Below, one piece after another: positions 55,408-64,000 of a stretch of DNA of 64,000 bases (position 1 is its first letter; each line of letters starts with the position of its first letter). The notes below the pieces were generated by a model that was given only the letters and a program-made list of their open reading frames with translations, made no database searches and had not been told where the DNA came from. Source of the stretch: Gordoniibacillus kamchatkensis (GTDB lineage Bacteria; Bacillota; Bacilli; Paenibacillales; NBRC-103111); NCBI RefSeq assembly GCF_000829455.1, contig NZ_JXAK01000014.1, positions 53,894 to 117,893 of the forward strand, in the 5' to 3' direction. A program made the translations under genes and the position numbers.

Positions 55408-56751
55408 TTATTTGTTGCGGAGACGCTCGTATTCCTGCTTCATTTTTTCGGAGAATTGCTGGGGCGTGACCGTTCCGGCGAGGAGCGAGGTGCCCGTCTT
55501 GCACATCACGTCCCACATGCCGTTCGGGAGGTAGACCCGGTCAAAGTACGGGAATACGCGATTGCCTGCATATTTGCTGTAGTATTCGGAGAACTCGTGC
55601 TTGGAGCCAACATCCTTAAGTCCCGGAGGAATCTTGGTCGCGTTGGCCATCTTCTCCATATTTTCCGTCTTGGCGAAGAAGTCGATCAGCTTCTTCGATT
55701 CGGCCAGGTGCTTTCCGTCTTTCCATGCCCCCATCGTATACCGTTCGCCGCCGGAGAAAGTCGGCTCGTCGCCGGGTGCGACGGAAGGGATCGGCATAAT
55801 CCCGACTTTCACGTTAGGATTGATTTTATGGACGTCGTCCGCCCACGAAGGAGCTCCCGTAATAAAGGCGATTTTGCCCTGGGCGAACCGCTGCGGGACA
55901 TCGCTTCGTTTTGCGGTAAGCACATCGGTATTGATGTATCCTTTATTTTTCATATCCAGCAGCTTTTGCGCGAGCGGCGTCCATTTGTTCCAATCGAACT
56001 TGCCGTCGAGCAAGTTTTGCGCATCGTTCTCTTTCGTGCTGATATAGTGCGGCGTCGCGTATAAATCGAGAAATCCGCCGATCATGCCGTTGTCGATCCC
56101 GGACATAAAGAACGGGTCGATCTCTCCCTTGCTTTGCGTCTTGATCTTTTCGGCTGCCGCCATCAGCTCGTCGAACGTTTTCGGAACGTCGATGTTGTAT
56201 TTTTGCAAGATGTCGGCATTGTAGGAAATGCCGTCCTTCGCTTCGCTCATGACCAGGGCGTACACCTTGCCGTCCTTGTCCGTGACAACGTTTTTCACCG
56301 TATCCGTCTGCTTGGAAGCCCAAGGCTGGTCTCTCAGATCGGCCAAATATTTGCCGTAGCGGATAATCGCCCAGCCGTGAGTATCGAACACGTCCGGCAA
56401 ATCGTTGGCGGCCATCTTGACTTTCAGGATGTTTTCATATTCCGTGCCCGGGAATTGAAAATCCACTTGAATGTTCGGATTTTCCTTCATAAAGTCGCCG
56501 GCAATGCCTTTCATAACGTCTTGAATCGCTGTGGTGCTGACCGTGCTGTATACGGTGAGACGGATTTTGTCCCCGCCGGAGCTGCCGCCCGCTTTGGCGG
56601 TATCGTCTTTTTTAGCCCCGGCGTCGGCAGGCGGCGCTGCTGCGCTGCTCCCGTTCGAGCCGGCTCCTTGCGTCGGCCGCTGCGAACAGCCCATAAGTAC
56701 GATGGAGAATGCCATGATGACGGTCAATGCTGTAATAACCGCTTTTCTCAT
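55408..56751 (-). CDS. Sugar-binding lipoprotein of ABC transporter
   Basis: 447 residues. Lipoprotein signal VLMGC (Cys 22), a linker rich in Gly/Ala/Ser, then a family-1 solute-binding fold (KIRLTVYSTVSTTAIQDVM; DVFDTHGWAIIRYGKYL; FAQGKIAFITGAPSW; MGAWKDGKHLAESKKLIDF). ATG 56751 follows GGGAGG. Transcription from the promoter carrying the catabolite-responsive element at 56813-56827. Presumed substrate: an alpha-galactoside, by context only. Confidence 0.92.
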   Translation of the reverse strand: MRKAVITALTVIMAFSIVLMGCSQRPTQGAGSNGSSAAAPPADAGAKKDDTAKAGGSSGGDKIRLTVYSTVSTTAIQDVMKGIAGDFMKENPNIQVDFQFPGTEYENILKVKMAANDLPDVFDTHGWAIIRYGKYLADLRDQPWASKQTDTVKNVVTDKDGKVYALVMSEAKDGISYNADILQKYNIDVPKTFDELMAAAEKIKTQSKGEIDPFFMSGIDNGMIGGFLDLYATPHYISTKENDAQNLLDGKFDWNKWTPLAQKLLDMKNKGYINTDVLTAKRSDVPQRFAQGKIAFITGAPSWADDVHKINPNVKVGIMPIPSVAPGDEPTFSGGERYTMGAWKDGKHLAESKKLIDFFAKTENMEKMANATKIPPGLKDVGSKHEFSEYYSKYAGNRVFPYFDRVYLPNGMWDVMCKTGTSLLAGTVTPQQFSEKMKQEYERLRNK

Positions 56752-56812
56752 GTTACCTATCCTCCCTTTGACGATTCGGAAGCTTTGCTTCTCCCCTTCA
56801 TGCTAGCATAAT

Positions 56813-56827
56813 TGGCAACGCTTACAA
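56813..56827 (-). promoter_or_regulatory. Catabolite-responsive element (cre)
   Basis: On the minus strand the bases read TTGTAAGCGTTGCCA, a full match to the Bacillus cre consensus WTGNAANCGNWNNCW, 62 bp upstream of the binding-protein start. CcpA binding here should repress the galactoside importer when glucose is present. Confidence 0.75.
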
Positions 56828-56930
56828 ATGGTTGAAATCCACTTTCAAAGCGCTATTTTCCACTTATCATAAACACGGTGTGCGGGCAATACGATTAAAT
56901 GAAGGCTTGAGGCCGGGGAGGGGCTTGTAC

Positions 56931-58100
56931 GTGTCGGACAATTACGGGCCGGAGATGCAGAACAAGCTCAATATGGAATACGCCATTCCGCGGCCGTTGC
57001 GTTTGCCGGTAAGCCCGGAAGAATGGCAGCTTCGCGCCCGCGCCTGTCTCGCCCCCGGAACGTACGATTATTTGGCTGGCGCGGCCGGAAGCGAAGACGC
57101 GAAAATAAGGGATGAAGAAGCCTTTCGGCAATGGCGCATCGTTCCCCGGTTTTTGCAAGACGTTGCGAAAAGAGACCTTTCGGTTAAGGTGCTCGGGGTG
57201 ACGTTTCCTGCCCCTGTCCTGCTCGCTCCTATAGGAAGGCAAGCGCTCTTTCATCCCGAAGCGGAGGCGGCTTCCGCCCGCGCGGCCGCCTCTCTGGGCG
57301 TGCCTTTTATTCTCGGCACGGAATCGTCGCGCTCGATAGAAGAAGTCGCCGCGGTTATGGGAGATGCCGTTCGCTGGTTCCAGCTCTACCCGCCGAAAAG
57401 CTTCGAGGTGGCGGAAAGCTTCATAAGAAGGGCGGAAGCGTCCGGCTACTCGGCTATCGTCATTACGGTAGACCGGCCGTTGGAAGGCTGGCAGGAACCG
57501 GATTTGCGCAACGCCTATTTTCCGATCATGTTTCCGCATGCCGTCACCAACTTTATTACCGATCCAGTATTCATGGCCGGCATTCCGAAGCGTTATTATG
57601 CCGATCACTCGTACATATTAAACGAAGTGTTTCGCATTTTTTACAATCCGGCGTTTACCTGGCGCGGGCTCAGCCGGCTTCGGAACATCACCCGCCTTCC
57701 GATTTTACTCAAAGGGATTCTCCATCCGGTCGATGCGGAACAGGCTCTCGCTGCCGGTGCGGACGGCATTGTCGTATCCAACCATAGCGGGAGGCAGCTG
57801 GACGGAACGATCTCTGCGCTCGAAGCGCTGCCATCCGTCTGTGAACGCATCCGCGGGCGCATTCCCGTGCTGATGGACAGCGGGATCCGGCGCGGTGCCG
57901 ATGTGATGAAAGCTTTGGCGCTGGGCGCCTCGGCTGTGCTTGTAGGGAGACTGTACGTTTACGCTTTGTCTGTTGCGGGAGAAGTGGGGGTAACACGGGT
58001 GGTAAGCGACCTGATCGCCGAACTTGATATATCGATGGCCAATGCCGGCATATGCTCCGTCTCCGGCCTGAACAGTTCTTTGCTGGTACGTTCCACATAA
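56931..58100 (+). CDS. FMN-dependent alpha-hydroxy acid oxidase (lactate monooxygenase-like)
   Basis: 389 residues from GTG 56931, with GGGGAGGGG seven bases upstream; ATG 56832 would add 33 residues without a ribosome site. TIM-barrel family motifs: YDYLAGAAGSEDAKIRDEEA, APIGRQALFHPEAE, WFQLYPPK, VTVDRP, ILLKGILHPVDAEQA, the catalytic His in SNHSGRQLD and the FMN phosphate loop DSGIRRGADVMKAL. Overall closest to lactate 2-monooxygenase/oxidase types. Single gene, 17 bp ahead of DUF2935. Confidence 0.88.
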   Translation: MSDNYGPEMQNKLNMEYAIPRPLRLPVSPEEWQLRARACLAPGTYDYLAGAAGSEDAKIRDEEAFRQWRIVPRFLQDVAKRDLSVKVLGVTFPAPVLLAPIGRQALFHPEAEAASARAAASLGVPFILGTESSRSIEEVAAVMGDAVRWFQLYPPKSFEVAESFIRRAEASGYSAIVITVDRPLEGWQEPDLRNAYFPIMFPHAVTNFITDPVFMAGIPKRYYADHSYILNEVFRIFYNPAFTWRGLSRLRNITRLPILLKGILHPVDAEQALAAGADGIVVSNHSGRQLDGTISALEALPSVCERIRGRIPVLMDSGIRRGADVMKALALGASAVLVGRLYVYALSVAGEVGVTRVVSDLIAELDISMANAGICSVSGLNSSLLVRST

Positions 58101-58117
58101 CGGAAGGAGGAACGCGG

Positions 58118-58933
58118 ATGAACGGCTCCGATTTCGAGCAAGTCGCTCTGTACGAGCACCGGTTCTGGCTGCAAATTATGGGCGACCACGCCAGATTCAT
58201 ATACCGTTCTCTCGCCCCGGTCGAAATGGCCAACATCGCGCATGCGCATCGTTTTATGCAAATATTCGATCATTTGCTGGAGCAGGCGCGCGGACAGTTA
58301 GCCTCGGACGGCATCGTTCAGCTCAGCCGGCAAGCGCAGCACTATACGGGCGAGCTGCGGCAGTTCAAGCTTGATTTGTTAAGAAAGCTGCTCTTTGGCG
58401 AAGTCGCCGTGGGGCTGAGCGAAACGTTTTTCAATCATATGGTCAACGAGCTCGACGAATATTTGCGCATTCTCGGTTTTCTGGTTCAAGGCCGGATGGC
58501 CCCTCAGGAGCATCCGCTTCACCATCATCTGCTGTGGGTATCCGACGCCTCGGCGCATGCGGCGATCATATCCGCCAATCTCGACGTGACCGAGAAACAA
58601 TTGAAGCACAAAGGAGAGCGCTTCGAGACGCATTTCGGGCACTTCTATATGAAGGCGGTCGAGCTGGCCGGCTACTTGCGCGCTCATCTGAACGATTTTC
58701 CCGCATTGCGCCGCTTTCATCGCGATGTCGGGCTGGAATTGGTCATTTTCCAAGATTTTTTGAAGGAACTGGAAGAGCTCTCCGTCCGGCATGAACTGTT
58801 AGGCATCATTTCGCCTCTGATGGCCGATCATATGGCGCGCGAAGAATGCTACTATCTCCGCAAGCTTGCCGAATCGACCGGCGCCGCGCCTCCGCCCTGC
58901 GACCCTGGCGAGCCGCGTGCCTCCGAGCTTTAA
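58118..58933 (+). CDS. DUF2935 domain protein
   Basis: 271 residues, four-helix-bundle repeats with many His and Glu: EHRFWLQIMGDHARF, HLLEQAR, EHPLHHHLLWVSDASAHAA, LADHMAREECYYL. This composition suggests a metal-binding bundle; the family structure is a duplicated hemerythrin/ferritin-like fold of unknown function. ATG 58118 follows GGAAGGAGG. Probably co-transcribed with the FMN oxidase. Tail of about 15 residues is Pro/Ala-rich. Confidence 0.88.
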   Translation: MNGSDFEQVALYEHRFWLQIMGDHARFIYRSLAPVEMANIAHAHRFMQIFDHLLEQARGQLASDGIVQLSRQAQHYTGELRQFKLDLLRKLLFGEVAVGLSETFFNHMVNELDEYLRILGFLVQGRMAPQEHPLHHHLLWVSDASAHAAIISANLDVTEKQLKHKGERFETHFGHFYMKAVELAGYLRAHLNDFPALRRFHRDVGLELVIFQDFLKELEELSVRHELLGIISPLMADHMAREECYYLRKLAESTGAAPPPCDPGEPRASEL

Positions 58934-58952
58934 AGTCTTTCCGCTTTCCGCG

Positions 58953-59822
58953 TCAGCGGTTATTCCCGTCGACATACCGGCCATACTGCGGAACGGCAAT
59001 CCGGTCGAAATCGCGAGCCAGCCGCTGTAATCCGTTCGCCAGCATGTCGCCCGACACAGGCGCTCCGTGGCCGGTCACAGCGACAGCCGGCTTCAATTGC
59101 TCCAATTTCTTCACCGATTCCCCGGCTGCTAGCCAATCCGGCGTAAAATATACGGGAGGCCCGCTGATTTCCGGCTCTTGCGTAAGCACCTTATACAGCG
59201 AGTCCTGCTTGACGGCAACAAACGCATCGCCCGCGATAAGTGCCCGGTCCGCATCTCGGAATAAAGAAATGTGTCCGGGCGTATGGCCTGGCGTATGAAT
59301 CCAGCGAAAACCCGGCAATTGCGGTATGCTCCCGTCCGGCGGAAGCGGGGCGACACGGCTTCCCAAGTTGACGGGTTCGTTCGGGAAAAATCCGGACAAC
59401 TTGGCGACCATACCGCCTTCGACAGTCGGATCCGGTTCGGGATAACGCCTTACGCCGATCAGGAAAGGCAGCTCCAATTCATGCGCGTACACGGGTACGT
59501 TCCAATGGAGCACCAAATCGATAATAGCTCCGACATGGTCAAAATGGCCGTGCGTCAAGACGATAGCCTTGGGACGGCTGTTTGCGCCGAAACGCTCTTC
59601 GGCAACAGAAACGATTTCGTCCGCCGATTCGGGCATGCCTGCGTCAACCAAAACAAAATCGTTCGTATCGGGATTTCCGAGCAAACAAATATTCACAATT
59701 TGCACCGTATGGCAGTACAAGTCGGGCAGCACTTCCAAGCCGCGGCCGCTGCTTATGGAAGTTGCGGGAATAAATTTGTAATCGCTTCCGTACAACATAT
59801 CTTTGTCCATGTTCGAAACCAT
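58953..59822 (-). CDS. MBL-fold metallohydrolase
   Basis: 289 residues from ATG 59822. Metallo-beta-lactamase fold with zinc motif LTHGHFDHVG near residue 85, HTPGHTPGHISLF near 170, and AGDAFVAV. Homologous to glyoxalase II/lactonase-type hydrolases; substrate unknown. Start uncertain: GGAGG is only two bases before ATG 59822 and 14 before ATG 59810. Follows DUF2277 and transketolase on the same strand. Confidence 0.88.
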   Translation of the reverse strand: MVSNMDKDMLYGSDYKFIPATSISSGRGLEVLPDLYCHTVQIVNICLLGNPDTNDFVLVDAGMPESADEIVSVAEERFGANSRPKAIVLTHGHFDHVGAIIDLVLHWNVPVYAHELELPFLIGVRRYPEPDPTVEGGMVAKLSGFFPNEPVNLGSRVAPLPPDGSIPQLPGFRWIHTPGHTPGHISLFRDADRALIAGDAFVAVKQDSLYKVLTQEPEISGPPVYFTPDWLAAGESVKKLEQLKPAVAVTGHGAPVSGDMLANGLQRLARDFDRIAVPQYGRYVDGNNR

Positions 59823-59894
59823 AACCTCCGTCTGTAGACTGGCAACGTTAGGTTTCCAAAGTTTGGACAAAGCTATGCAACGGAAAACCGGCCT

Positions 59895-60173
59895 TCAGCT
59901 CTCGCCGGTTCCGAACCTTTTCGCCGATCTGGCGCGGGCGCGCTCAATTTCGGTCTCGCGATTACGGGGCTCGGCGTTCGTGACGAGCGAATCCATCAGC
60001 TTGCGGGCGGCCGCAGCCACCTCCTCGACAGCGCGATTGAACGCCTCCTCGTTCGCTTTGGACGGTTTGGTGAAGCCCGACAGCTTTCTCACGAATTGGA
60101 GCGAAGCCGCCGTTACTTCGTCATCGGAAGCCGGCGGATCGAAGTTAAAGAGCGTCTTAATGCTGCGGCACAT
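59895..60173 (-). CDS. DUF2277 family protein
   Basis: 92 residues from ATG 60173 (AAGGAGG six bases upstream). Nearly the whole protein is the DUF2277 domain: MCRSIKTLFNFDPPASDDEV and LQFVRKLSGFTKPSKANEEAF, then an Arg-rich C terminus. Function unknown; the conserved Cys near the start and Lys/Arg-rich helices are notable. Lies 49 bp after transketolase. Confidence 0.9.
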   Translation of the reverse strand: MCRSIKTLFNFDPPASDDEVTAASLQFVRKLSGFTKPSKANEEAFNRAVEEVAAAARKLMDSLVTNAEPRNRETEIERARARSAKRFGTGES

Positions 60174-60222
60174 GGCGTCCTCCTTGGTTAGTTGGTATTG
60201 TTGTTTCATGATACCATGGCCG

Positions 60223-62237
60223 TTATTTGGCCAGCAACGCCTTCACCCGGGACACGATTTGTTCCGCCGTAAATCCGTACTCGCGGATCAGTACCGCAGC
60301 CGGGGCGGAAGCTCCGAAGCGGTCGATGCCCATGACGGCCCCGCGCGTGCCCGCGTAGCGGTGCCATCCTTGCGTGGAGCCCATTTCAACCGTGAGCGTT
60401 GCCGGTGCGTCGGGAAGTATGACCGAATCTTTGTAGGCTTGCGGCTGATTGTCGAACAATTCCCAGCTCGGCATACTAATGACGCGGGTAGGCGTCCCCT
60501 GTTCCTCCAGCTGCTTTTGAGCGTTGAGCGCCAGCTGAACTTCGGAGCCTGTGGCGATAATTTGCGCTTGCGGTTTGCCGTTTTTCGCGTCGGACAACAC
60601 ATATGCGCCTCTCGCCACTCCGTCGAACGCCCATGCGGAGCTTCCCGCCAGAATGGGCAACGCCTGGCGCGACAAAATGAGCGCGCACGGACCGGATTGA
60701 TGCCGCATCGCATACTGCCAAGCCGCGCTCGTCTCGTTGGCATCGGCGGGCCGAATGACGGTCATGCCCGGAATGCAGCGCAGCGCGGCCAACTGCTCGA
60801 TCGGCTCGTGCGTGGGTCCGTCTTTGCCGACGGCGATGCTGTCGTGGGTAAAAATATAAGTGACCGGCAGCTTCATGAGCGCCGCCAAGCGGATGGAAGG
60901 GCGCAAGTAATCGGAAAATACGAAAAACGTTGCGACGAACGCCCGCACTCCCCGGTGCAGCACCATGCCGTTGGCAGCCGCCCCCATAGCAAACTCCCGC
61001 ACACCGAAAAAAATGTTTCGCCCGCTGTAATCGTCTTTCGAGAAGCGGCCGGACATTCTCATTCCCGTCTTCGTTGACGTTTCCAAGTCCGCCGAACCGC
61101 CGATGAGAAAAGGCACGTTCGCTGCGATAGCATTCAGTGCGTTCTCCGATGCGACCCGGGTAGCGACCTGCTTGTCGTGCTGTTGATACAGCGGAAGGTC
61201 CGCATCCCAGCCATCCGGCAATACGCCGCTGATTGCTGTGTCAAACTGTTTGGCCAACTCCGGATGGGCTTGCTGGTAAGCTTGAAGCAAGCTGTTCCAG
61301 GCGTCTTCCTTCGCCTGCCCTTGCTTTCGCAGCTCAGCAAAATGCGCCTTCACGTCGTCAGGTACGAAGAAATGGGGCTCAGCCGGCCAACCGTAAGCCT
61401 GCTTGGTGAGCACCGCTTCTTCTGCGCCGAGGGGCGCTCCGTGCGAACCGTGTTCGCCGGCTTTACCGCTCTTGTTCGGGCTTCCATAGCCAATGTCGTT
61501 TTGACCTCAATGAGCGACGGCCGATCGTCGTTCTGCGCCGCAGCGATCGCTTTGCCGATTTGCTCCAGGTCGTTGCCGTCCGCCACCAATTGCACGTGCC
61601 AGTTATAGCTTTCAAAACGCTTCTGCACATCGTCGGAAAACGACATGCTGAGGTCGCCGTCCAATGAAATATCGTTGGAATCGTACAAAACGATCAATTT
61701 ACCAAGCTTCAGATGTCCGGCCAACGATGCGGCTTCCGCCGTGATCCCCTCCATCATGTCCCCGTCCCCGCAAATGGCATACGTATAATGGTCCATGACG
61801 GCAAAGCCGTCGCGATTATACGTTGCCGCCATATGGGCTTCCGCAAGCGCCATGCCGACAGCCATTCCGAACCCTTGGCCCAAGGGGCCGGTAGTGGCAT
61901 CAACGCCCGGCGTATGGCCGTATTCGGGATGCCCCGGCGTCAGACTGCCCCATTGGCGGAAGTTTTGCAGCTCCTCCAAAGAAAGCCCGTATCCGAATAA
62001 GTGCAGCAAGCTGTACAGCAGCATGGAACCGTGTCCTGCCGAAAGAACGAACCGGTCTCTGTTGATCCAATCCGGGTTAGCCGGATTATGCTTCATAAAG
62101 AGGGACCACAGCACGTAAGCCATTGGCGCCGCCCCCATCGGCATGCCCGGGTGTCCGGAATTCGCTTTGTTCACCGCATCGATAGCCAGCGTTCGGATCG
62201 TCGTTACAGCTTTGCGCTCAAGCTCTTTGTTCATCAT
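60223..62237 (-). pseudogene. tkt: Transketolase, frameshifted
   Basis: About 671 residues, normal for transketolase. First frame from ATG 62237: [38 protein letters not shown], the thiamine-diphosphate motif [14 protein letters not shown]. Second frame: [20 protein letters not shown] (phosphate/TPP loop), NVPFLIGGSADLETSTKTGM, GVREFAMGAAANGM, DGPTHEPIEQLAALR, GSEVQLAL. The break at about 61494 (ACGACATTGGC) is repaired by adding one A, giving KTTIGYGSPN. It links glycolysis and the pentose phosphate pathway. An essential-type enzyme broken here argues for a base-call error. Confidence 0.9.
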
Positions 62238-62283
62238 TGTCCTGGGTCAGGCTCCCTTCCATGAATGCTTATCAAATTTTGTT

Positions 62284-62298
62284 AACCCGATTATAATG
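62284..62298. promoter_or_regulatory. Overlapping divergent promoters tkt / lysR
   Basis: A self-complementary ATTATAAT near 62290-62297 supplies a TATAAT -10 box on both strands in the 119-bp space between transketolase and the LysR gene; the plus strand has TTATCA about 17 bp upstream. Overlapping -10 boxes would make the two genes compete for polymerase. Confidence 0.45.
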
Positions 62299-62356
62299 AG
62301 AAAAGAGCTATTAATGAAATCGATATTACATATACCAGCTATAGATGAGGGATATA

Positions 62357-63262
62357 ATGATTGCCAATCTGGAGTTATATCGCGCTTTTTATTGGACGGC
62401 CAGGGAGCAAAGCTTGTCCAGAGCGGCGGAACGCTTGTTTATTACACAGCCCAGCGTAAGCCACGCCATCAAGCAGCTGGAAAACGAGCTGGCGGTCACC
62501 TTGTTTCATCGCGGCGCCAAAGGAGTGCGGCTGACGGAGGAAGGCCAGCTGCTCTACACTCAGGTCGAGCAGGCGTTTTATTTGCTCGAAGCGGGAGAAC
62601 GGCAGCTGGCGGAAATCAAAAATTTGATGCGCGGCGAACTGAGACTGGGGAGCAGCGACTCGCTGTGCAAATATTACTTGCTTCCGGCGCTAGGCCGCTT
62701 CTGCAACGACTATCCGCAAATTCGCCTCGACTTGATGCATGGGACGACTCCGGAAATTATCCGTTATGTGAAGGAAGGACGAATCGATTTCGGCATTGTC
62801 CGCCTCCCTGTCCAAGACGATGCGGTAATCGTTCATGAATCGATCGCGGTCCAAGACAGCTTCGTCGCCGGGCCCCGCTTTTTTCATTTGACGCAAGCCG
62901 AAATCCCGCTCCGCGAGCTGGTCCAATACCCGCTCATTTTGTTCTCGAAAACGAGCAGCTCCCGCAAATTCGTACACGAATTCGCGCTGTCGCACGGCGT
63001 TCGCATCGAACCGGAAATCGAGCTCGCCAGCGTCGACTTATTGATTGAATTTGCCAAAGCCGGCCTCGGCATTTCCTTCGTCACGAAACAGTTCGTCCAG
63101 GCGGAATTGGAGCGCGGCACACTCGCCGAAGTGAAGCTGGCGGAACCGATTCCTCCGCGCAAAATAGGCGTTGCCGTTTTGAAAAACCGCCGCCTTACTC
63201 CGGCGACAACAACGTTTTTGCGGCAGTATTTGCACGTCGAGCCTGGCGAGGCGCGCAGCTGA
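62357..63262 (+). CDS. LysR family transcriptional regulator
   Basis: 301 residues. Winged helix at 3-62 (SLSRAAERLFITQPSVSHAIKQL), effector domain at about 90-295 (RGELRLGSSDSLCKYYLLPAL). ATG 62357 has GAGGG five bases upstream; ATG 62345 lacks one. Divergent from transketolase, an arrangement also seen for CbbR-like regulators of pentose-phosphate genes; target and ligand unproven. Confidence 0.92.
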   Translation: MIANLELYRAFYWTAREQSLSRAAERLFITQPSVSHAIKQLENELAVTLFHRGAKGVRLTEEGQLLYTQVEQAFYLLEAGERQLAEIKNLMRGELRLGSSDSLCKYYLLPALGRFCNDYPQIRLDLMHGTTPEIIRYVKEGRIDFGIVRLPVQDDAVIVHESIAVQDSFVAGPRFFHLTQAEIPLRELVQYPLILFSKTSSSRKFVHEFALSHGVRIEPEIELASVDLLIEFAKAGLGISFVTKQFVQAELERGTLAEVKLAEPIPPRKIGVAVLKNRRLTPATTTFLRQYLHVEPGEARS

Positions 63263-63427
63263 GTCGGGCGCTAAGCTGTATAAAAAAATCGCATGCTGCC
63301 ATAAGGCGCATCCGATTGTGTCGTATCGCTCTGTTAAGAAAGATTTATTTTGTTGTAAATGCAATAAAAATATTATAATATTCATTAAAAGTATTGGTTA
63401 GTAAAAGAAATCGATGGAGTTGCATAT

Positions 63428-63880
63428 ATGAAGGAAATCCTTCGTGAAATTGGAATGATTGCCAGGGCATTAGATTCTATAAGCAATATAGAATTTAAAG
63501 AATATGACCTTACAAAAGGGCAGTATTTGTACCTTGTCCGAATATGTGAAAACCCGGGAATCATTCAAGAAAAGTTAGCAGAAATGATTAAAGTAGACCG
63601 GACAACCGCAGCTCGTGCAATAAAAAAACTTGAAATCAATGGCTTTATCGAAAAGAAAGATGATGAACATAACAAAAAAATAAATAAACTCTTTCCAACT
63701 GAAAAAGGGAAACATGTATTTCCTTTTATAAAAAGAGAAAATGATCATTCGAATAGTGTCGCATTATCAGGATTTTCCGAAAGAGAAGCGGAAACCATTT
63801 TTCGTCTTCTTCAAAGAGTTAGAAAAAATATAGAAATTGATTGGGAATTTGTAAAAAAGGGAAATAAGAGAAATTATTGA
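63428..63880 (+). CDS. MarR family transcriptional regulator, AT-rich
   Basis: 150 residues. Winged helix at about 40-105 (QEKLAEMIKVDRTTAARAIKKLEINGFI) and a helical C terminus. Its base composition is about one third G+C, against well over half for the neighbours, and AAA/AAT codons dominate: it reads like a Bacillus/Clostridium gene gained by transfer. It starts eight bases after GATGGAG. A ribosome site AAAGGAG at 63889-63895 just after its stop suggests a following gene beyond the window. Confidence 0.88.
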   Translation: MKEILREIGMIARALDSISNIEFKEYDLTKGQYLYLVRICENPGIIQEKLAEMIKVDRTTAARAIKKLEINGFIEKKDDEHNKKINKLFPTEKGKHVFPFIKRENDHSNSVALSGFSEREAETIFRLLQRVRKNIEIDWEFVKKGNKRNY

Positions 63881-64000
63881 TTTTATATAAAGGAGCTATA
63901 TTGTTTCCGCTAATACGTAATGTCCAAAAACTGACGGTAATGGTTGTCCGAATCCTGACCGATATAATGACCAGAACATCAATCCAGGGAAAGGAAAAGA

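Noticed and set aside
63901..64000. Possible partial gene after the AT-rich MarR gene (TTG at 63901 after AAAGGAG)
   Set aside because: Only 33 codons are visible and no family is recognised; a different frame reads CPNPDRYNDQNINPGKGK but is cut by a stop, so neither frame is supported.
1..64000. Search for tRNA, rRNA, riboswitch, integrase or transposase signals
   Set aside because: None found by reading: no tRNA cloverleaf with a TTCGA T-loop in a plausible context, no rRNA-like blocks, and no protein with transposase or integrase motifs.

Overview
The window looks like a chromosomal segment of an endospore-forming, GC-rich Paenibacillaceae bacterium (Paenibacillus/Cohnella type). Evidence for this is a complete gerA-type germination operon preceded by coat-protein genes, a YjcZ-type sporulation peptide, a KinB-like kinase, a Spo0E-like domain, YesM/YesN two-component genes beside sugar ABC transporters that lack their own ATPase, AGGAGG ribosome sites, and dispersed GGAAC/GTTCC hairpin repeats. 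No rRNA, tRNA, CRISPR or insertion sequence was recognised.

Layout. 1-4.4 kb: a LysR regulator divergent from a cut-off membrane protein, a YhgE-like permease with two palindromic operators, a three-copy 110-bp tandem repeat, a MarR/CDGSH divergon and a YpsA homologue. 4.4-8.7 kb: a hairpin-repeat cluster, then a LacI regulator with CCGG operators driving a GH38-like glycosidase. 8.8-11.3 kb: a LysM-CAP secreted protein, a YjcZ peptide and a KinB-like kinase. 11.5-16.4 kb: an HlyD / ABC-2 permease / TolC-like operon with a divergent LysR. 16.5-22.6 kb: two coat proteins and the ger operon (A, B, C, small membrane protein, second B). 22.6-27.3 kb: a GAF/LuxR-type regulator, a 78-residue winged-helix-like protein, a KaiC-like ATPase, and an HD-GYP protein with a Spo0E-like tail; this is the most unusual part of the window. 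27.5-32.3 kb: a four-gene xanthine-dehydrogenase-type molybdoenzyme operon. 32.4-37.1 kb: an aromatic-acid-exporter-like protein, PadR, a second hairpin-repeat cluster, a ClC channel and MarR. 37.2-43.3 kb: a sugar ABC transporter, AraC regulator, Gfo/Idh oxidoreductase and TIM-barrel isomerase. 43.8-44.5 kb: a DUF1906 gene broken by an amber codon. 44.9-56.8 kb: a galactoside locus (transporter, YesM/YesN, galactonate-dehydratase-like enolase, zinc dehydrogenase, two SDRs, MelA-type GH4) headed by a catabolite-responsive element. 56.9-64 kb: an FMN hydroxyacid oxidase, DUF2935, an MBL hydrolase, DUF2277, transketolase with a divergent LysR, and an AT-rich MarR gene.

At least nine otherwise conserved genes, including transketolase, are interrupted by single-base frameshifts or a stop codon. 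Most are repaired by adding or removing one base, so sequence error is the simplest explanation for most of them. These genes are listed as one disrupted locus each.

How the genes fit together (inference). The 44.9-56.8 kb block would import an oligosaccharide, release galactose with the GH4 enzyme, oxidise it with the SDR/ADH enzymes and dehydrate galactonate. The shared sugar-ABC ATPase would be encoded elsewhere. The 22.6-27.3 kb block would connect a RecA/KaiC-type ATPase, a LuxR-type output and a cyclic-di-GMP/Spo0A-phosphatase-like protein, plausibly feeding into the sporulation decision.
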